64,000 nucleotides of DNA from Tengunoibacter tsumagoiensis (GCF_003967535.1 NZ_BIFR01000001.1:2231001-2295000), one strand, 5' to 3'. Shown: positions 34,472-43,259, counted from the stretch's first letter. Notes: a model not told the origin generated them from the sequence alone. Made by a program: numbers and translations.

Positions 34472-35843
34472 TGACGAGCCGTATCTGCCCCATCAATTTG
34501 CGCGTTTTCTCAAAAAGAATAATTATGAGGTCTTTACGGCAGCAGATGGTGAGACAGGCCTGATGGAGCTACAAAAAAACACCATTGACCTTGTCCTGTT
34601 GGATCTACGGCTTCCCAGGCAGGGTGGATTAGAGGTACTTGCTCAGATTCGTAAGCTTGACCCGGATGTACCCGTCGTAATGCTTACGGCATATGGGGAC
34701 GTTCAGACTGCCGTTGCGGCTATGAAACTGGGAGCGGCAGATTATCTTCTCAAAGGTTTTGATCTCGCAGAGCTGCTCCTGGTTGTTCAGAGGGCGCTGG
34801 AGACCAGCGCAATGGCGCGTGAACTACGAGTTTTGCGGCAGGAATTGAGCAATAAGTATCATTTTCACTACGTCGTAGGACAGAGTGAGCGTATGCGTGA
34901 TGTGTTTGACATCGTAGCACGAGTAGCACCCCGCGACGTCTCCGTCTTGATTACGGGTGAAAGTGGAACAGGCAAAGAAGTGATTGCTCATGCCATCCAT
35001 GAGCAGAGTGGTCGCGCATCAGGACCTTTTCATGCGTTAAACTGCGCAGCGATTGCTCAGAACCTTCTAGAGAGTGAGCTCTTTGGATATGAGCCCTACG
35101 CATTTACCGACGCCAAAAAGCAGAAGAGAGGGCTGCTAGAATTGGCAGAAGGAGGAACATTATTCTTAGACGAAGTTGGCGAGATGCCATTAGATATGCA
35201 GGCCAAGCTCTTACGAGTTTTAGAGACGCGAAAATTTTTTCGTCTGGGAGGAAGTAAGGAAGTCCATATCAATGTGCGCGTTTTAGCAGCGACCAATCGT
35301 GACCTTGAACAGGCCAAAGGGGCAGGTTCCTTTCGTTCAGACCTTTTTTTTCGTCTTGCCGTCTTAACCATTCATCTTCCACCATTGCGTGAACGACCAG
35401 GCGATATCCTCTTATTTGCCACACGGTTTATTGATGATTTTAATCGTACAATGGGGAGAAATGTGCGTCGCATCGTCCCTGAAGCCCAGCAATTTTTATT
35501 AAGATATAGCTGGCCAGGAAATATTCGCGAATTAAAAAACGTAATTGAGCGGGCGATGATTCTGAGCACAAGTGATGAGATTCTGCCGGTGCATCTACCT
35601 CGTGAGATAGTAGGATCAGTGGAGGTGCGAGACATTCAGTCTCTTGATCCCTGGGAGCAGTGGTTAAATCAGCGTCCAATTGAGCCAGTTTCATTTGAAG
35701 AGGTAACAGCTCGTTTTGAGCAGCATCTGCTTCGTTGGGCATTGGAGACAGCGCAACATAACCGAACCCGCGCAGCGGAGCTTCTGGGCTTTGGAAAGTA
35801 CGATCAGTTGCGCTACCTTATGCGTAAGCATAGTATTGAATGA
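34446..35843 (+). CDS. NtrC-like response regulator with atypical GAFTGA loop
   Basis: 465 residues. Receiver (1-120) with D10, D11 and acceptor D53; AAA+ domain with Walker A G-E-S-G-T-G-K-E (171-178) and Walker B G-G-T-L-F-L-D-E (236-243); C-terminal Fis-type HTH (R-T-R-A-A-E-L-L-G-F-G-K-Y-D-Q-L). The sigma54-contact loop G-A-F-T-G-A is here Y-A-F-T-D-A (218-223). The phenylalanine and threonine remain but both glycines are lost, so sigma54 activation is doubtful. AAGGAG precedes the start. Confidence 0.88.
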   Translation: MSLTILIIDDEPYLPHQFARFLKKNNYEVFTAADGETGLMELQKNTIDLVLLDLRLPRQGGLEVLAQIRKLDPDVPVVMLTAYGDVQTAVAAMKLGAADYLLKGFDLAELLLVVQRALETSAMARELRVLRQELSNKYHFHYVVGQSERMRDVFDIVARVAPRDVSVLITGESGTGKEVIAHAIHEQSGRASGPFHALNCAAIAQNLLESELFGYEPYAFTDAKKQKRGLLELAEGGTLFLDEVGEMPLDMQAKLLRVLETRKFFRLGGSKEVHINVRVLAATNRDLEQAKGAGSFRSDLFFRLAVLTIHLPPLRERPGDILLFATRFIDDFNRTMGRNVRRIVPEAQQFLLRYSWPGNIRELKNVIERAMILSTSDEILPVHLPREIVGSVEVRDIQSLDPWEQWLNQRPIEPVSFEEVTARFEQHLLRWALETAQHNRTRAAELLGFGKYDQLRYLMRKHSIE

Positions 35844-35844
35844 A

Positions 35845-36858
35845 TTATGCAGGTGAGAAAGGTTTCTCCTGTTCGAACGAAGCGTTCTGGAAGGCGAGGA
35901 GCTCATTTTCGAGATCCTGCCAGGCCTGTAGCTCGATCTCTGCATTGGTGAATTGTAGCTGTTTTTGTTGAACTTGAAGAAATTTGGCCGTAACGCGTTG
36001 ACGGAAATCGGTCAGGATAGGGCGTTGAACCTCAGGTTTTGGCATGACACGTAGTTCAATCTGTTCCGTAGGATAGAAATCGGATTTTTCAAAGGCCAGA
36101 GAGATAAGATCACTGAAAGTCGCGAGCAGATTCAACCGCTGTTGAGAGAAATAACCAGGCTGAGTACTCGAAGCTAAGAGGCAGCCAGCAACGCGTCCTT
36201 CAAAGCGGATGGGATGGGCAGCGGCACTGACCTCATATTCATCTTGAACAGCAGGAAACGTCTTTCCCTGGCGTAGATCATCATCACTCACAATATGGCG
36301 AACTTCGACAGCATACCCGGAGAGAGATTCTAGACCGAGAAAGAGCACATCGTGTTCCAGATCGGCAGTCCAGGGAGGGGTGCCCTTCCCAGCGCGTTCG
36401 CGGAGACTACGGATCTTGTCATCAATGGGTGAGGGTGGCATACATTGAACTAATTTGACGGCCATCCCCAGGCGATTAGGATCAAGGAGAAGCAGGGCTT
36501 GTTTCAGCACCATCTCGCTGATCCGCCAGAAGCGCAGACTTTCGGTTGTAGTTGTACGAATATTGAGCACCTGAGCGAAGAAATCGGATGGAATCTGTGA
36601 GGACGTATCCTCAGTGAGCCAGGTTTGAATCTCAGGATAAAGCTGCTCAAGAGCATCCAGGAGCTCCTGGCGGTGATTGGGATGGACCACCTGAAGGAGA
36701 TGAATCAAATGGAGACGTTGCGGTTTTGATTCACCGCTGGCCCAACGACTGAGTGTCATATTGGTGACACCAAGGGCAGTAGCCAGGCGTTGACGTTCAT
36801 TGGGTGATTTGATGATACCCTGTAAGATACCGGGCCAGGAGGGCTGAGGGGTGACCAT
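35845..36858 (-). CDS. XRE-type HTH plus GAF-like regulatory protein
   Basis: About 337 residues from the ATG at 36858. The N-terminal HTH is clear: E-R-Q-R-L-A-T-A-L-G-V-T-N-M-T-L-S-R-W-A-S-G. The middle to C-terminal part (about 130-280) looks like a degenerate GAF domain (G-R-V-A-G-C-L-L-A-S-S, then Q-R-L-N-L-L-A-T-F-S-D-L-I-S-L-A). It ends next to the NtrC-like gene's stop (1 nt apart, convergent). Probably a DNA-binding sensor; ligand unknown. Confidence 0.75.
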   Translation of the reverse strand: MVTPQPSWPGILQGIIKSPNERQRLATALGVTNMTLSRWASGESKPQRLHLIHLLQVVHPNHRQELLDALEQLYPEIQTWLTEDTSSQIPSDFFAQVLNIRTTTTESLRFWRISEMVLKQALLLLDPNRLGMAVKLVQCMPPSPIDDKIRSLRERAGKGTPPWTADLEHDVLFLGLESLSGYAVEVRHIVSDDDLRQGKTFPAVQDEYEVSAAAHPIRFEGRVAGCLLASSTQPGYFSQQRLNLLATFSDLISLAFEKSDFYPTEQIELRVMPKPEVQRPILTDFRQRVTAKFLQVQQKQLQFTNAEIELQAWQDLENELLAFQNASFEQEKPFSPA

Positions 36859-36993
36859 GTCTTTCCACCTCTTTATAACTAAAGTATTGATTGTCAATCT
36901 CTGCCGCATATGATAGCAGAGGGAAAGTCAGCAGTCAACAGTTAACAATTGCAATTGAAGGGAAAAAGAGTGAGAAAATATGGATCGAGCCAG

Positions 36994-37022
36994 TTGTACT
37001 TCTGACATAAAATCTGTATCAT
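36994..37022 (+). promoter_or_regulatory. Promoter of the CheY-like gene
   Basis: TTGTAC (36994-36999), a 17-nt spacer and TATCAT (37017-37022), 43 nt before the start. Confidence 0.65.
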
Positions 37023-37065
37023 AAGAGAGGGCCTAGAATGTGAGAAGGGTGAGCAGAAGGAAGCT

Positions 37066-37431
37066 ATGGCCAAACGGATACTGGTAGTAGATGACGATAA
37101 AGAGATTCGTGATATTGTAGCCTTTGTGCTCGTACGTCATGGATATATGGTTGAGGGAGCAGCAAACGGTCAGCAGTTGCAGCAGCACCTGGCTATGCAG
37201 TTACCAGATCTCATCATTCTTGACGTGACGATGCCGGGGACGGATGGCTATGCGCTCCTGAGGAAGGTACGTAATCATCCATCGACAAGCCATATTCCTG
37301 TAATGATTATTACAGGACATGTCGAAGATATTTATGAACGCATTAGCGCAGACCTCGGAGCCGCTTATCATCTGACGAAACCATTTCATCCACTTGAACT
37401 GGTGGAAAAAGTGCAGACATTAATGGACTAG
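37066..37431 (+). CDS. Single-domain response regulator (CheY-like)
   Basis: 121 residues, receiver domain only. All key residues are present: D-D-D (9-11), acceptor D in I-I-L-D-V-T-M-P-G near 52, T in I-I-T-G and K in L-T-K-P-F. No output domain, so it must act by protein contact. No chemotaxis genes are near; the kinase partner is unknown. Confidence 0.9.
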   Translation: MAKRILVVDDDKEIRDIVAFVLVRHGYMVEGAANGQQLQQHLAMQLPDLIILDVTMPGTDGYALLRKVRNHPSTSHIPVMIITGHVEDIYERISADLGAAYHLTKPFHPLELVEKVQTLMD

Positions 37432-37635
37432 AAAAGTACCACAAGATTGATAAAAGAAAAGAGAGTGCTTGACCTTTCAAATTGGCACAGAAAATACTAG
37501 ACTAATATTGATCCAGGTCTTAAAATAATGCTAGGAGTACTCTGAGGAAGGTATTTTGAGGAGATGTCAGGTATCATGAAGAATGGACCCCCTCTTCTCT
37601 AGTCGTCTTGACGAGAACAAGGAAGCAGAGCGGCT

Positions 37636-38091
37636 ATGCCAAACAGATATGAACGTGAGATCGAAGAGATTCTGCGCAACCTGGAGGAGCCGAATTCCCG
37701 GCCTGCCCCAGGTCAGAAGTATACGGAGCGAGCGACGAGAAAGCCAAATCCAGGCGTACGTCCTCCTCACACATTCTTAACCTGGGTGACGAACCTGACC
37801 CCCTCAGAAAAATTTCTGGGTGTGGGCATCATTCTGGCTCTGATAGCAGGTGGCTATGAATACGCAGTGAGGGCAGATATATTTTCACTAGTACTTGGTA
37901 TAGCCTCTCTTATCTGCATAACAGTGGTTGCTCTTTCGCATTATGTGCTTCAGCCGCGACGCCCCCGATCGGTTCGTTATGGCAATGTCACCATCACTCC
38001 GATTCGTCGAGATCCGGCCAGCTGGTTTCGGACGCAATGGAATCTATTCAAACTCAAATTACAGTATCGACGCAAGAACCCGGGGAGGTAG
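37636..38091 (+). CDS. Small two-helix membrane protein
   Basis: 151 residues. The N-terminal 45 residues are charged with a helix R-E-I-E-E-I-L-R-N-L; two membrane helices follow (about 60-105) and then a basic cytoplasmic tail (R-R-P-R-S-V-R-Y-G-N-V). The overall plan, charged helix then paired helices then basic tail, is recurrent in Chloroflexota hypotheticals; no function known. A hairpin with T-run ends it. Confidence 0.65.
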   Translation: MPNRYEREIEEILRNLEEPNSRPAPGQKYTERATRKPNPGVRPPHTFLTWVTNLTPSEKFLGVGIILALIAGGYEYAVRADIFSLVLGIASLICITVVALSHYVLQPRRPRSVRYGNVTITPIRRDPASWFRTQWNLFKLKLQYRRKNPGR

Positions 38092-38136
38092 AGCAAGGAT
38101 GGAAGCCAGTCTGGGTGAACAGTTTCCCGGGTTTTT
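38077..38136 (+). terminator. Terminator after the small membrane protein
   Basis: AACCCGGG (38077-38084) and CCCGGGTT (38126-38133) pair perfectly, with a long loop and the T-run TTTTT at the end. Confidence 0.55.
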
Positions 38137-38157
38137 GCAGAATTCATCAAAAAGGTG

Positions 38158-38186
38158 TTGACAAAGAAAAGGATCCATGATATAGT
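38158..38186 (+). promoter_or_regulatory. tRNA promoter
   Basis: Consensus TTGACA (38158-38163), a 17-nt spacer and TATAGT (38181-38186), 18 nt before tRNA-Pro. Confidence 0.88.
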
Positions 38187-38203
38187 TCAGATACGTTAAG
38201 CGA

Positions 38204-38276
38204 CGGGGTGTGGCGCAGTTGGTAGCGCGCCTGGTTTGGGACCAGGAGGTCCGCGGTTCGAGTCCGCGCACCCCGA
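38204..38276 (+). tRNA. tRNA-Pro (anticodon TGG)
   Basis: 73 nt. Acceptor CGGGGTG/CACCCCG, D-stem GCGC/GCGC, anticodon stem CCTGG/CCAGG with loop TTTGGGA, T-stem CGCGG/CCGCG. CCA is not encoded. Shares a transcript with the tRNA-Gly 4 nt downstream. Confidence 0.96.
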
Positions 38277-38280
38277 CTCT

Positions 38281-38352
38281 GCGGGAGTAACTCAGTGGTA
38301 GAGTTCCTGCCTTCCAAGCAGGCTGTCGCGAGTTCGAATCTCGTCTCCCGCT
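38281..38352 (+). tRNA. tRNA-Gly (anticodon TCC)
   Basis: 72 nt. Acceptor GCGGGAG/CTCCCGC, D-stem ACTC/GAGT, anticodon stem CCTGC/GCAGG with loop CTTCCAA, T-stem GCGAG/CTCGT. CCA is not encoded. A run of seven T residues at 38352-38358 probably ends the transcript. Confidence 0.96.
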
Positions 38353-38416
38353 TTTTTTGTGTCTATCATCCCCTTGCAGGCCCTTGAGAGGCCGCTTCAC
38401 ACGAAGCACCCCCTCA

Positions 38417-38851
38417 TCAGGTCAGCAAGGGGATGAATGTGTTTTTGGAACAATACTCCCCGACGCGTTGTCGCATACTCATCCCCGTTTTTCCTCCTTA
38501 GGCGCTTCGTTGGAGCAATGCCTCCCCGACATCATCAGAGAGTTCTCGATGAGCGGTTTCCTCCTGGAGCAGCAGATGATTGATGTGATTCTGCCAGTCA
38601 TCAAGCACGTTGAGGGGGAGGCCGTAGTGTTGCTGTTGATAGTCTTGTAATGCCAGAAGTCCGTCGCGTCCGTAGCCAGAGCGGGGTGGGGGGAGGTGAC
38701 GATCCTCCCACAGAGCAACAAACGGAGCTTCGGGAAACGATGGAAGGCGACCCAGGGCAAACGTTAACCGAAAGAGCCACCATTGCTGAAGGTAGAGCGT
38801 TGCCAGGATGAGGACGCCTGCCGCTCTTGAGCAGGAGCGAGGCAGAAGCAC
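38417..38851 (-). pseudogene. Probable coding remnant
   Basis: An open frame (38498-38851) with protein-like composition (L-Y-L-Q-Q-W-W-L-F-R-L-T-F, then N-V-L-D-D-W-Q-N-H-I-N-H-L-L) lacks a good start and looks like the C-terminal part of a larger protein. It ends ...G-E-A-L-L-Q-R-S-A, its stop is part of TAAGGAGG, and a 21-codon frame (38417-38482) follows whose first part, R-V-G-E-Y-C-S-K, echoes that end. At DNA level the words CCTCCCCGAC and ACTCCCCGAC repeat about 66 nt apart. I read this as decayed sequence from an unknown gene. Confidence 0.35.
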
Positions 38852-38854
38852 CGA

Positions 38855-38870
38855 TGACAGATTAATGACA
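38855..38870 (+). promoter_or_regulatory. TGACA direct repeat upstream of the PhyH gene
   Basis: TGACA at 38855 and 38866 (11 bp apart), then AAAAG; further on TTCAT, GTCATCT and TATACT appear in the same order as in the promoters at 39876 and 44371. Likely binding site of an OmpR-type regulator. Confidence 0.55.
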
Positions 38871-39015
38871 AAAGAAGCCGGGCATATTCATGCTGCTGTC
38901 ATCTGGCAGCCCTATACTCAGGGAAAGGACAGAGAGGGCGCGATTCATTGTTGTACAGACATTTTCCGAACAGCGCCTCCAGGCAGAATAGGTATGTTGA
39001 AAGGAACAAGCTACG

Positions 39016-39849
39016 ATGAGAAGCCTCAACGAGCCACTGGTCAGCAACGGCTATACGTTAGCCATGACGTCGGAGAGATTGGGGTGGCTCGAACCGAGAA
39101 CGGCGAATCTCCCGATGGAGCAATTGCGCGAAACCTACCATCAGCAGGGCTACCTCTGGCTGAAAGGCTTTTTCAAGCGAGACATGGTGCTGAAATTCCG
39201 CGACTTCTTTTTTGAAACCATTGCCGAGCGCGGACTCCAGGCGTATTTCGAGATCATTACCTCGCGCGAGTATGAAGAGTTCTGTACTATGCCGCATCTC
39301 TGGAACTTCTACAAGGAGTTTCTCCAGGGCCCACCCTACCTGCACCGACGCAAGATGCTCCGCTTTAACATTCCTGGAGAGGATCACTGCACCGGCGGAC
39401 ATTACGATCTGATCTACCTGCGCTCCGGCACTGATAGGCTCTGCACGAGCTGGATTCCATTGGACGATATCCCGGTCGAGATGGGCGGGCTGATCTACCT
39501 TGAACATTCCGACGCGGCGGGACGCCAGTTGGAGGCTGAATTTCGCGCAAAGAACGCCGAACTGCCTTCTGAAGAGCGCATCAGCGCCTATAACCGCAAT
39601 ATGCGCGCCAATGGCTGGGTCAGCACAAACCTTGCCGAGATGGCCGAGCGCTTCAACACGCGCTGGTTGGTCGCGGACTATGAAGCTGGCGATATGGTGA
39701 TCCACAGCCCTTACATGATCCACGCTGCGACCTTGAACAACGATCCGCTGCTCAGGACCAGACTCTCGACGGATATTCGTTTTCAGTGCGTCGACGATGA
39801 GATCGACCAGCGCTGGGCCAAAGACTGGTCCCTGGGCGACGATCTGTAG
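39016..39849 (+). CDS. Phytanoyl-CoA dioxygenase (PhyH)-family oxygenase
   Basis: 277 residues. Fe(II)/2-oxoglutarate oxygenase with the metal triad visible: H-Y-D (H-x-D) in G-G-H-Y-D-L-I-Y near 134 and the distal His in Y-M-I-H-A-A-T-L-N near 240; a 2-oxoglutarate-binding Arg is likely in the R-T-R-L-S that follows. PhyH enzymes hydroxylate lipids or secondary metabolites. AAGGA precedes the start. Codon choice is more G/C-ending than in the neighbours, which suggests recent transfer. A 22-bp perfect palindrome covers the stop codon. Confidence 0.88.
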   Translation: MRSLNEPLVSNGYTLAMTSERLGWLEPRTANLPMEQLRETYHQQGYLWLKGFFKRDMVLKFRDFFFETIAERGLQAYFEIITSREYEEFCTMPHLWNFYKEFLQGPPYLHRRKMLRFNIPGEDHCTGGHYDLIYLRSGTDRLCTSWIPLDDIPVEMGGLIYLEHSDAAGRQLEAEFRAKNAELPSEERISAYNRNMRANGWVSTNLAEMAERFNTRWLVADYEAGDMVIHSPYMIHAATLNNDPLLRTRLSTDIRFQCVDDEIDQRWAKDWSLGDDL

Positions 39850-39861
39850 GCCTACAGATCG
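39840..39861. repeat. 22-bp perfect palindrome at the PhyH stop
   Basis: CGATCTGTAGG followed by CCTACAGATCG: every base pairs, with no loop. It includes the TAG stop. Without a loop it is a better protein-binding site than a terminator. Confidence 0.7.
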
Positions 39862-39875
39862 CGAAAGGAGTAAGA

Positions 39876-40008
39876 TGACAATTTGATGACAAAAAAAGGC
39901 AAGAATGTTCATAGTTCAGTCATCTCTATCCGCTACACTGTTGTTGCAGATACAGAAAAACACAATGCCCATTGAACATTTATATTGAACATTCATAAGG
40001 AAAGTACC
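39876..40008 (+). promoter_or_regulatory. Regulated promoter of the LLM oxidoreductase (repeat copy A)
   Basis: TGACA at 39876 and 39887, 11 bp apart, followed by AAAAAAA. A stretch then runs to the start codon at 40009 and recurs, with small changes, at 44369-44486. TACACT and AAGGAAAG are its -10-like and ribosome-binding parts. Confidence 0.65.
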
Positions 40009-40893
40009 ATGCATAAACCATTTCGCTTTGGCGTGCAGAGCAGCGGCCTGATGTCTGAACGATCGTGGATGGCTCAGGCTCGACGAATTGAGGAGCTTGG
40101 CTATGCCACTTTGTTGATGCCTGATCGTCCCTCCATGGGTGGTTTTGCTCTCTTTCCGGCCCTGACTATGGCCGTTGCAGTAACAACCACATTACATGTT
40201 GGCAGTTATGTCTTCTCTAACGATTATCATCACCCACTGCTTCTGGCGAAGGCCGTCGCTACCCTGGACGCTTTCTCAGGTGGACGTTTTGAACTCGGCC
40301 TTGGTGCAGGAGTCGGTGGGGGCGAATATGAGCAGATGGGCCTGACCTTCGAGAACGCTGGTACACGTGTGAGCCGCCTGGAAGAAGCTCTTGCTCTTAT
40401 CAAACAATACTTTACTGCTGAAGAAGTAAACTTTTCCGGCAAGTACTACACCGTTACTGGCATCAAGGCACTACCAATGGCGGTCCGGCAGCCACATCCT
40501 CCCATTCTTATGGGCACCGCTGGCAAACGTATGCTCACGATCGCCGCTCGCGAAGCTGATATTATCGCTCCAGCCATGAGAATGGGGCTACAGGGTGTTG
40601 ATCCCACAGATGTGCCGATGGAGGAAAAAATAGACTGGATACGTGAGGCCGCCGGAGAGCGTTTTTCTCACATTGAATTGGCTCAACCTGCTTATGAGAT
40701 CTCTCTTAGTGACAATTCCGCTCCTGTTTTCTCCCCTTCTGGCATGCGTATGCCTATGAGGACGATGACTACAGATCAGGCGATTGAGCACCTTCTCGCT
40801 CATCGGGAGCGTTATGGATTTTCTTATATTCATATTTTTGATGGCCAACTAGAGAATTTTGCCCCTGTCGTAGCGCGCTTAAACGGTAAGTAA
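40009..40893 (+). CDS. LLM-class F420-dependent oxidoreductase
   Basis: 294 residues, TIM-barrel of the luciferase-like monooxygenase superfamily. F-R-F-G-V-Q-S-S-G, then D-A-F-S-G-G-R-F-E-L-G-L-G-A-G and the C-terminal P-P-I-L-M-G-T-A-G-K-R-M-L fit the F420-dependent subgroup related to MSMEG_2516. It reduces or oxidises an unknown substrate with F420 (or FMN). AAGGAAAG lies before the ATG at 40009. No F420 biosynthesis gene is in the window. Confidence 0.85.
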   Translation: MHKPFRFGVQSSGLMSERSWMAQARRIEELGYATLLMPDRPSMGGFALFPALTMAVAVTTTLHVGSYVFSNDYHHPLLLAKAVATLDAFSGGRFELGLGAGVGGGEYEQMGLTFENAGTRVSRLEEALALIKQYFTAEEVNFSGKYYTVTGIKALPMAVRQPHPPILMGTAGKRMLTIAAREADIIAPAMRMGLQGVDPTDVPMEEKIDWIREAAGERFSHIELAQPAYEISLSDNSAPVFSPSGMRMPMRTMTTDQAIEHLLAHRERYGFSYIHIFDGQLENFAPVVARLNGK

Positions 40894-40963
40894 AGCACAC
40901 TGCGAGCAAAAGAAAAAAACGTCTTACTCTTCACCCACTATGATTATCAGGAGGTTTTTTGTC

Positions 40964-41365
40964 ATGCGCACAACACGAATTATTCAGATCATTATTGGTA
41001 TCGCTGGTTTAGGCGCGCTACTCCTTGGCCTACTATCCTGGATTGCTCAGATGAATGTAATTGGCATTCATATGCTGTTCGGCCTGGCCGTCGCTCTGAC
41101 GTTACTGGTTATGAGTATTCTCGCGCTTATGACCAGAGGCATGAGGGTCTGGGGGATTGCAGGTGTTGTATATGCCCTGTTTGTACCAATCTTTGGCGTC
41201 ACACAATTCACTCTGCTCATTGGTGATCTCCACTGGCTGATACGTACTGCACATATGCTGGTTGGCATTGGTGCCATGGCTCTGGCCGGAACGATGAGTG
41301 CTCGTTACGCGGTGCTTAAACAGCGCCGTACCAGTCCTGTTACTGAACCGCAGTCCGTGCACTAA
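40964..41365 (+). CDS. Four-helix membrane protein
   Basis: 133 residues from the ATG at 40964 (AGGAGG 9 nt upstream). Four membrane helices, short loops, hydrophilic C-terminal tail. Histidines lie inside helices 2 and 4 (G-I-H-M-L-F-G and R-T-A-H-M-L), a pattern known from heme-binding or quinone-type small membrane proteins, but that is only suggestive. Function unknown. Confidence 0.7.
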   Translation: MRTTRIIQIIIGIAGLGALLLGLLSWIAQMNVIGIHMLFGLAVALTLLVMSILALMTRGMRVWGIAGVVYALFVPIFGVTQFTLLIGDLHWLIRTAHMLVGIGAMALAGTMSARYAVLKQRRTSPVTEPQSVH

Positions 41366-41483
41366 CAGATCTGGTCTGTTTTTCTGCTGGAACGATACTT
41401 TGCAGATACGAGAGAAAGAGTATAAAAATCAGAACATATAAGGACTAATATTATTGTTAATAGTCTATAACAGGTGACATAAA

Positions 41484-43259
41484 ATGATTGCTCAATGGAC
41501 ACGTCTGACCACGACACGAAGGGTAGGGAGCATCGTATTGCTCCTGGCTTTTCTCCTCACGCTCACCAGTTTTACCGTTCAGACAACGCTGAATTACCCG
41601 GCTCTTCTTCTGATGCAAGCCCCACTGGCAAAACCGGCTGGTTTACAAGAGGTCCTTACTGTATGCCTGGCCTCTCTCGCGTTTGCTGTATGTTCCATGC
41701 TTCTCATCGCTGTTTCACGGTTATTGGCAGCATTTCTGGAGGAAAATGGGAGCAGACGTGTGAACATTGTCGGACGTCTCGCAGGGATATCCTGGGCCAC
41801 AGGCAGTGGACTCGGATTATTGCTTGTGCTGCTCTGGAGTACAACGGTCTCATCTGTAGTCTTCATCCTTGCCTTCGCTCTCTTTCTATTGACCGAGATC
41901 GGTGCGCCACTCCTCCTGCTGTCCTGGACAGTGATCCTGGTCAGGCAATTGCGAGCGTATCAAGCAATTGGGTACCTCGGAGCCATTGGTCTTTTGTTGA
42001 CCTGCTTGCGTTCGCTGCTCTGGGGACTCAACGCACTCATACCGGTCCCATCAGGGCTCTATGGAGTTGCAGGGATACTGAACATGCTGGCAGTCCCAGG
42101 AAGTTCCTTCTGGCTGCTCTGGCTCTGGCTGTTCGGTGTCTGGTGCTTTCGCCAGGATAAAAACGTGCATAAGTTGATAAAAGCTCCAAAATTTGCCAGG
42201 AAACATCTGCAGATCAACGAAACGCATATCAAGCGCCGCAACGTTTTACGATCCTTCGCCCGCGTAGGTGTGGGAACTGCTGGGAGCGCTTTTGTGCTGG
42301 CACGCACCGGCTTGACGATTGGCAACGCACCCCAGAGTGAAAGTGACGGTGTTCCTGGGGAACCAAGCCTGATCGCGTCCTTCTACTTTCTGCTCTCAGT
42401 CATCTTTGTGCGACTCTTTCCAGGAAACTCGGCCCCATTGAGAACAACTGTCAACACTCAGCGGCTCTCCTTCCCATTTGCCATCTCTTTTGAACGCGTT
42501 AATGCAGACGGAGTCCCGGCGCAGTTCGTCTCCGCCAGAGGAGCCACAAAGAACAAAGTCATCCTCTACCTGCCTGGGGGCCGTTTCATGGATGTTGCAC
42601 GTGGGGTGCATTTTTTCTTTACTGCGCAACTCTCTCAACAGACCGGAGCATATGTTCTCATGCCTCAATATCGTCTGGCACCTGAACATCCTTTCCCTGC
42701 TGGCCTGCAGGATTGTATGACAGCATACAAGTGGCTGCGCAAGCAGGGATTCGCCGCCTCACAGATCATTATCGCTGGAGAATCGGCCGGTGGAAATCTG
42801 ACGCTCACCACAGCCCTGGCATTACGCGAGAGCCATGAGGAGCTACCAGCGGCTCTGGTCGCCATCTCGCCAGCATGCGATCTGACCAGAGCCGAGCCTG
42901 ATCCTCTGCTAGGAGACAATGTTTCAAAAGCATATGCGTCCTATACCAATCATGGCGCGGTAGATCCCCATCATCCACTAGTCTCGCCGCTCTATGCGGA
43001 TGTCCATGGCTTGCCTCCAACCTTTCTATTGGCAGGGACTGAGGAGTTCGCGAAGCGAGATACGGTGCTCATGGCAGATCGGTTACGCCGGGCTGGAGTC
43101 GAGGTCAAACAGGAGATTTGGCCTGGAATGTGGCATGCCTGGCCCCTTTTTACAACTGATACTACCAGGTTATCTCCAAACAATGCGTTACCTGAGGCAC
43201 AATTAGCCATCAAACATATCACGAAATTTATACGGAAGCATCAGGAAAGAGGAAATTAA
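41484..43259 (+). CDS. Membrane domain fused to an HSL-type alpha/beta hydrolase
   Basis: 591 residues. Residues 1-225 hold six or seven membrane helices; after a basic linker (R-R-N-V-L-R-S-F-A-R) and another hydrophobic stretch comes a hormone-sensitive-lipase-type hydrolase (about 320-585). Nucleophile S434 in G-E-S-A-G-G, catalytic H551 in M-W-H-A-W, acid probably E520-E521 in G-T-E-E-F (usually D). The oxyanion motif H-G-G-G is altered to P-G-G-R (364-367). Probably a membrane-bound esterase acting at the cell surface; activity uncertain. Confidence 0.75.
   Translation: MIAQWTRLTTTRRVGSIVLLLAFLLTLTSFTVQTTLNYPALLLMQAPLAKPAGLQEVLTVCLASLAFAVCSMLLIAVSRLLAAFLEENGSRRVNIVGRLAGISWATGSGLGLLLVLLWSTTVSSVVFILAFALFLLTEIGAPLLLLSWTVILVRQLRAYQAIGYLGAIGLLLTCLRSLLWGLNALIPVPSGLYGVAGILNMLAVPGSSFWLLWLWLFGVWCFRQDKNVHKLIKAPKFARKHLQINETHIKRRNVLRSFARVGVGTAGSAFVLARTGLTIGNAPQSESDGVPGEPSLIASFYFLLSVIFVRLFPGNSAPLRTTVNTQRLSFPFAISFERVNADGVPAQFVSARGATKNKVILYLPGGRFMDVARGVHFFFTAQLSQQTGAYVLMPQYRLAPEHPFPAGLQDCMTAYKWLRKQGFAASQIIIAGESAGGNLTLTTALALRESHEELPAALVAISPACDLTRAEPDPLLGDNVSKAYASYTNHGAVDPHHPLVSPLYADVHGLPPTFLLAGTEEFAKRDTVLMADRLRRAGVEVKQEIWPGMWHAWPLFTTDTTRLSPNNALPEAQLAIKHITKFIRKHQERGN

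Noticed and set aside
38059..38409. Open frame on the minus strand across both tRNA genes
   Set aside because: It is antisense to two well-formed tRNAs and its sequence is explained by them; chance frame.
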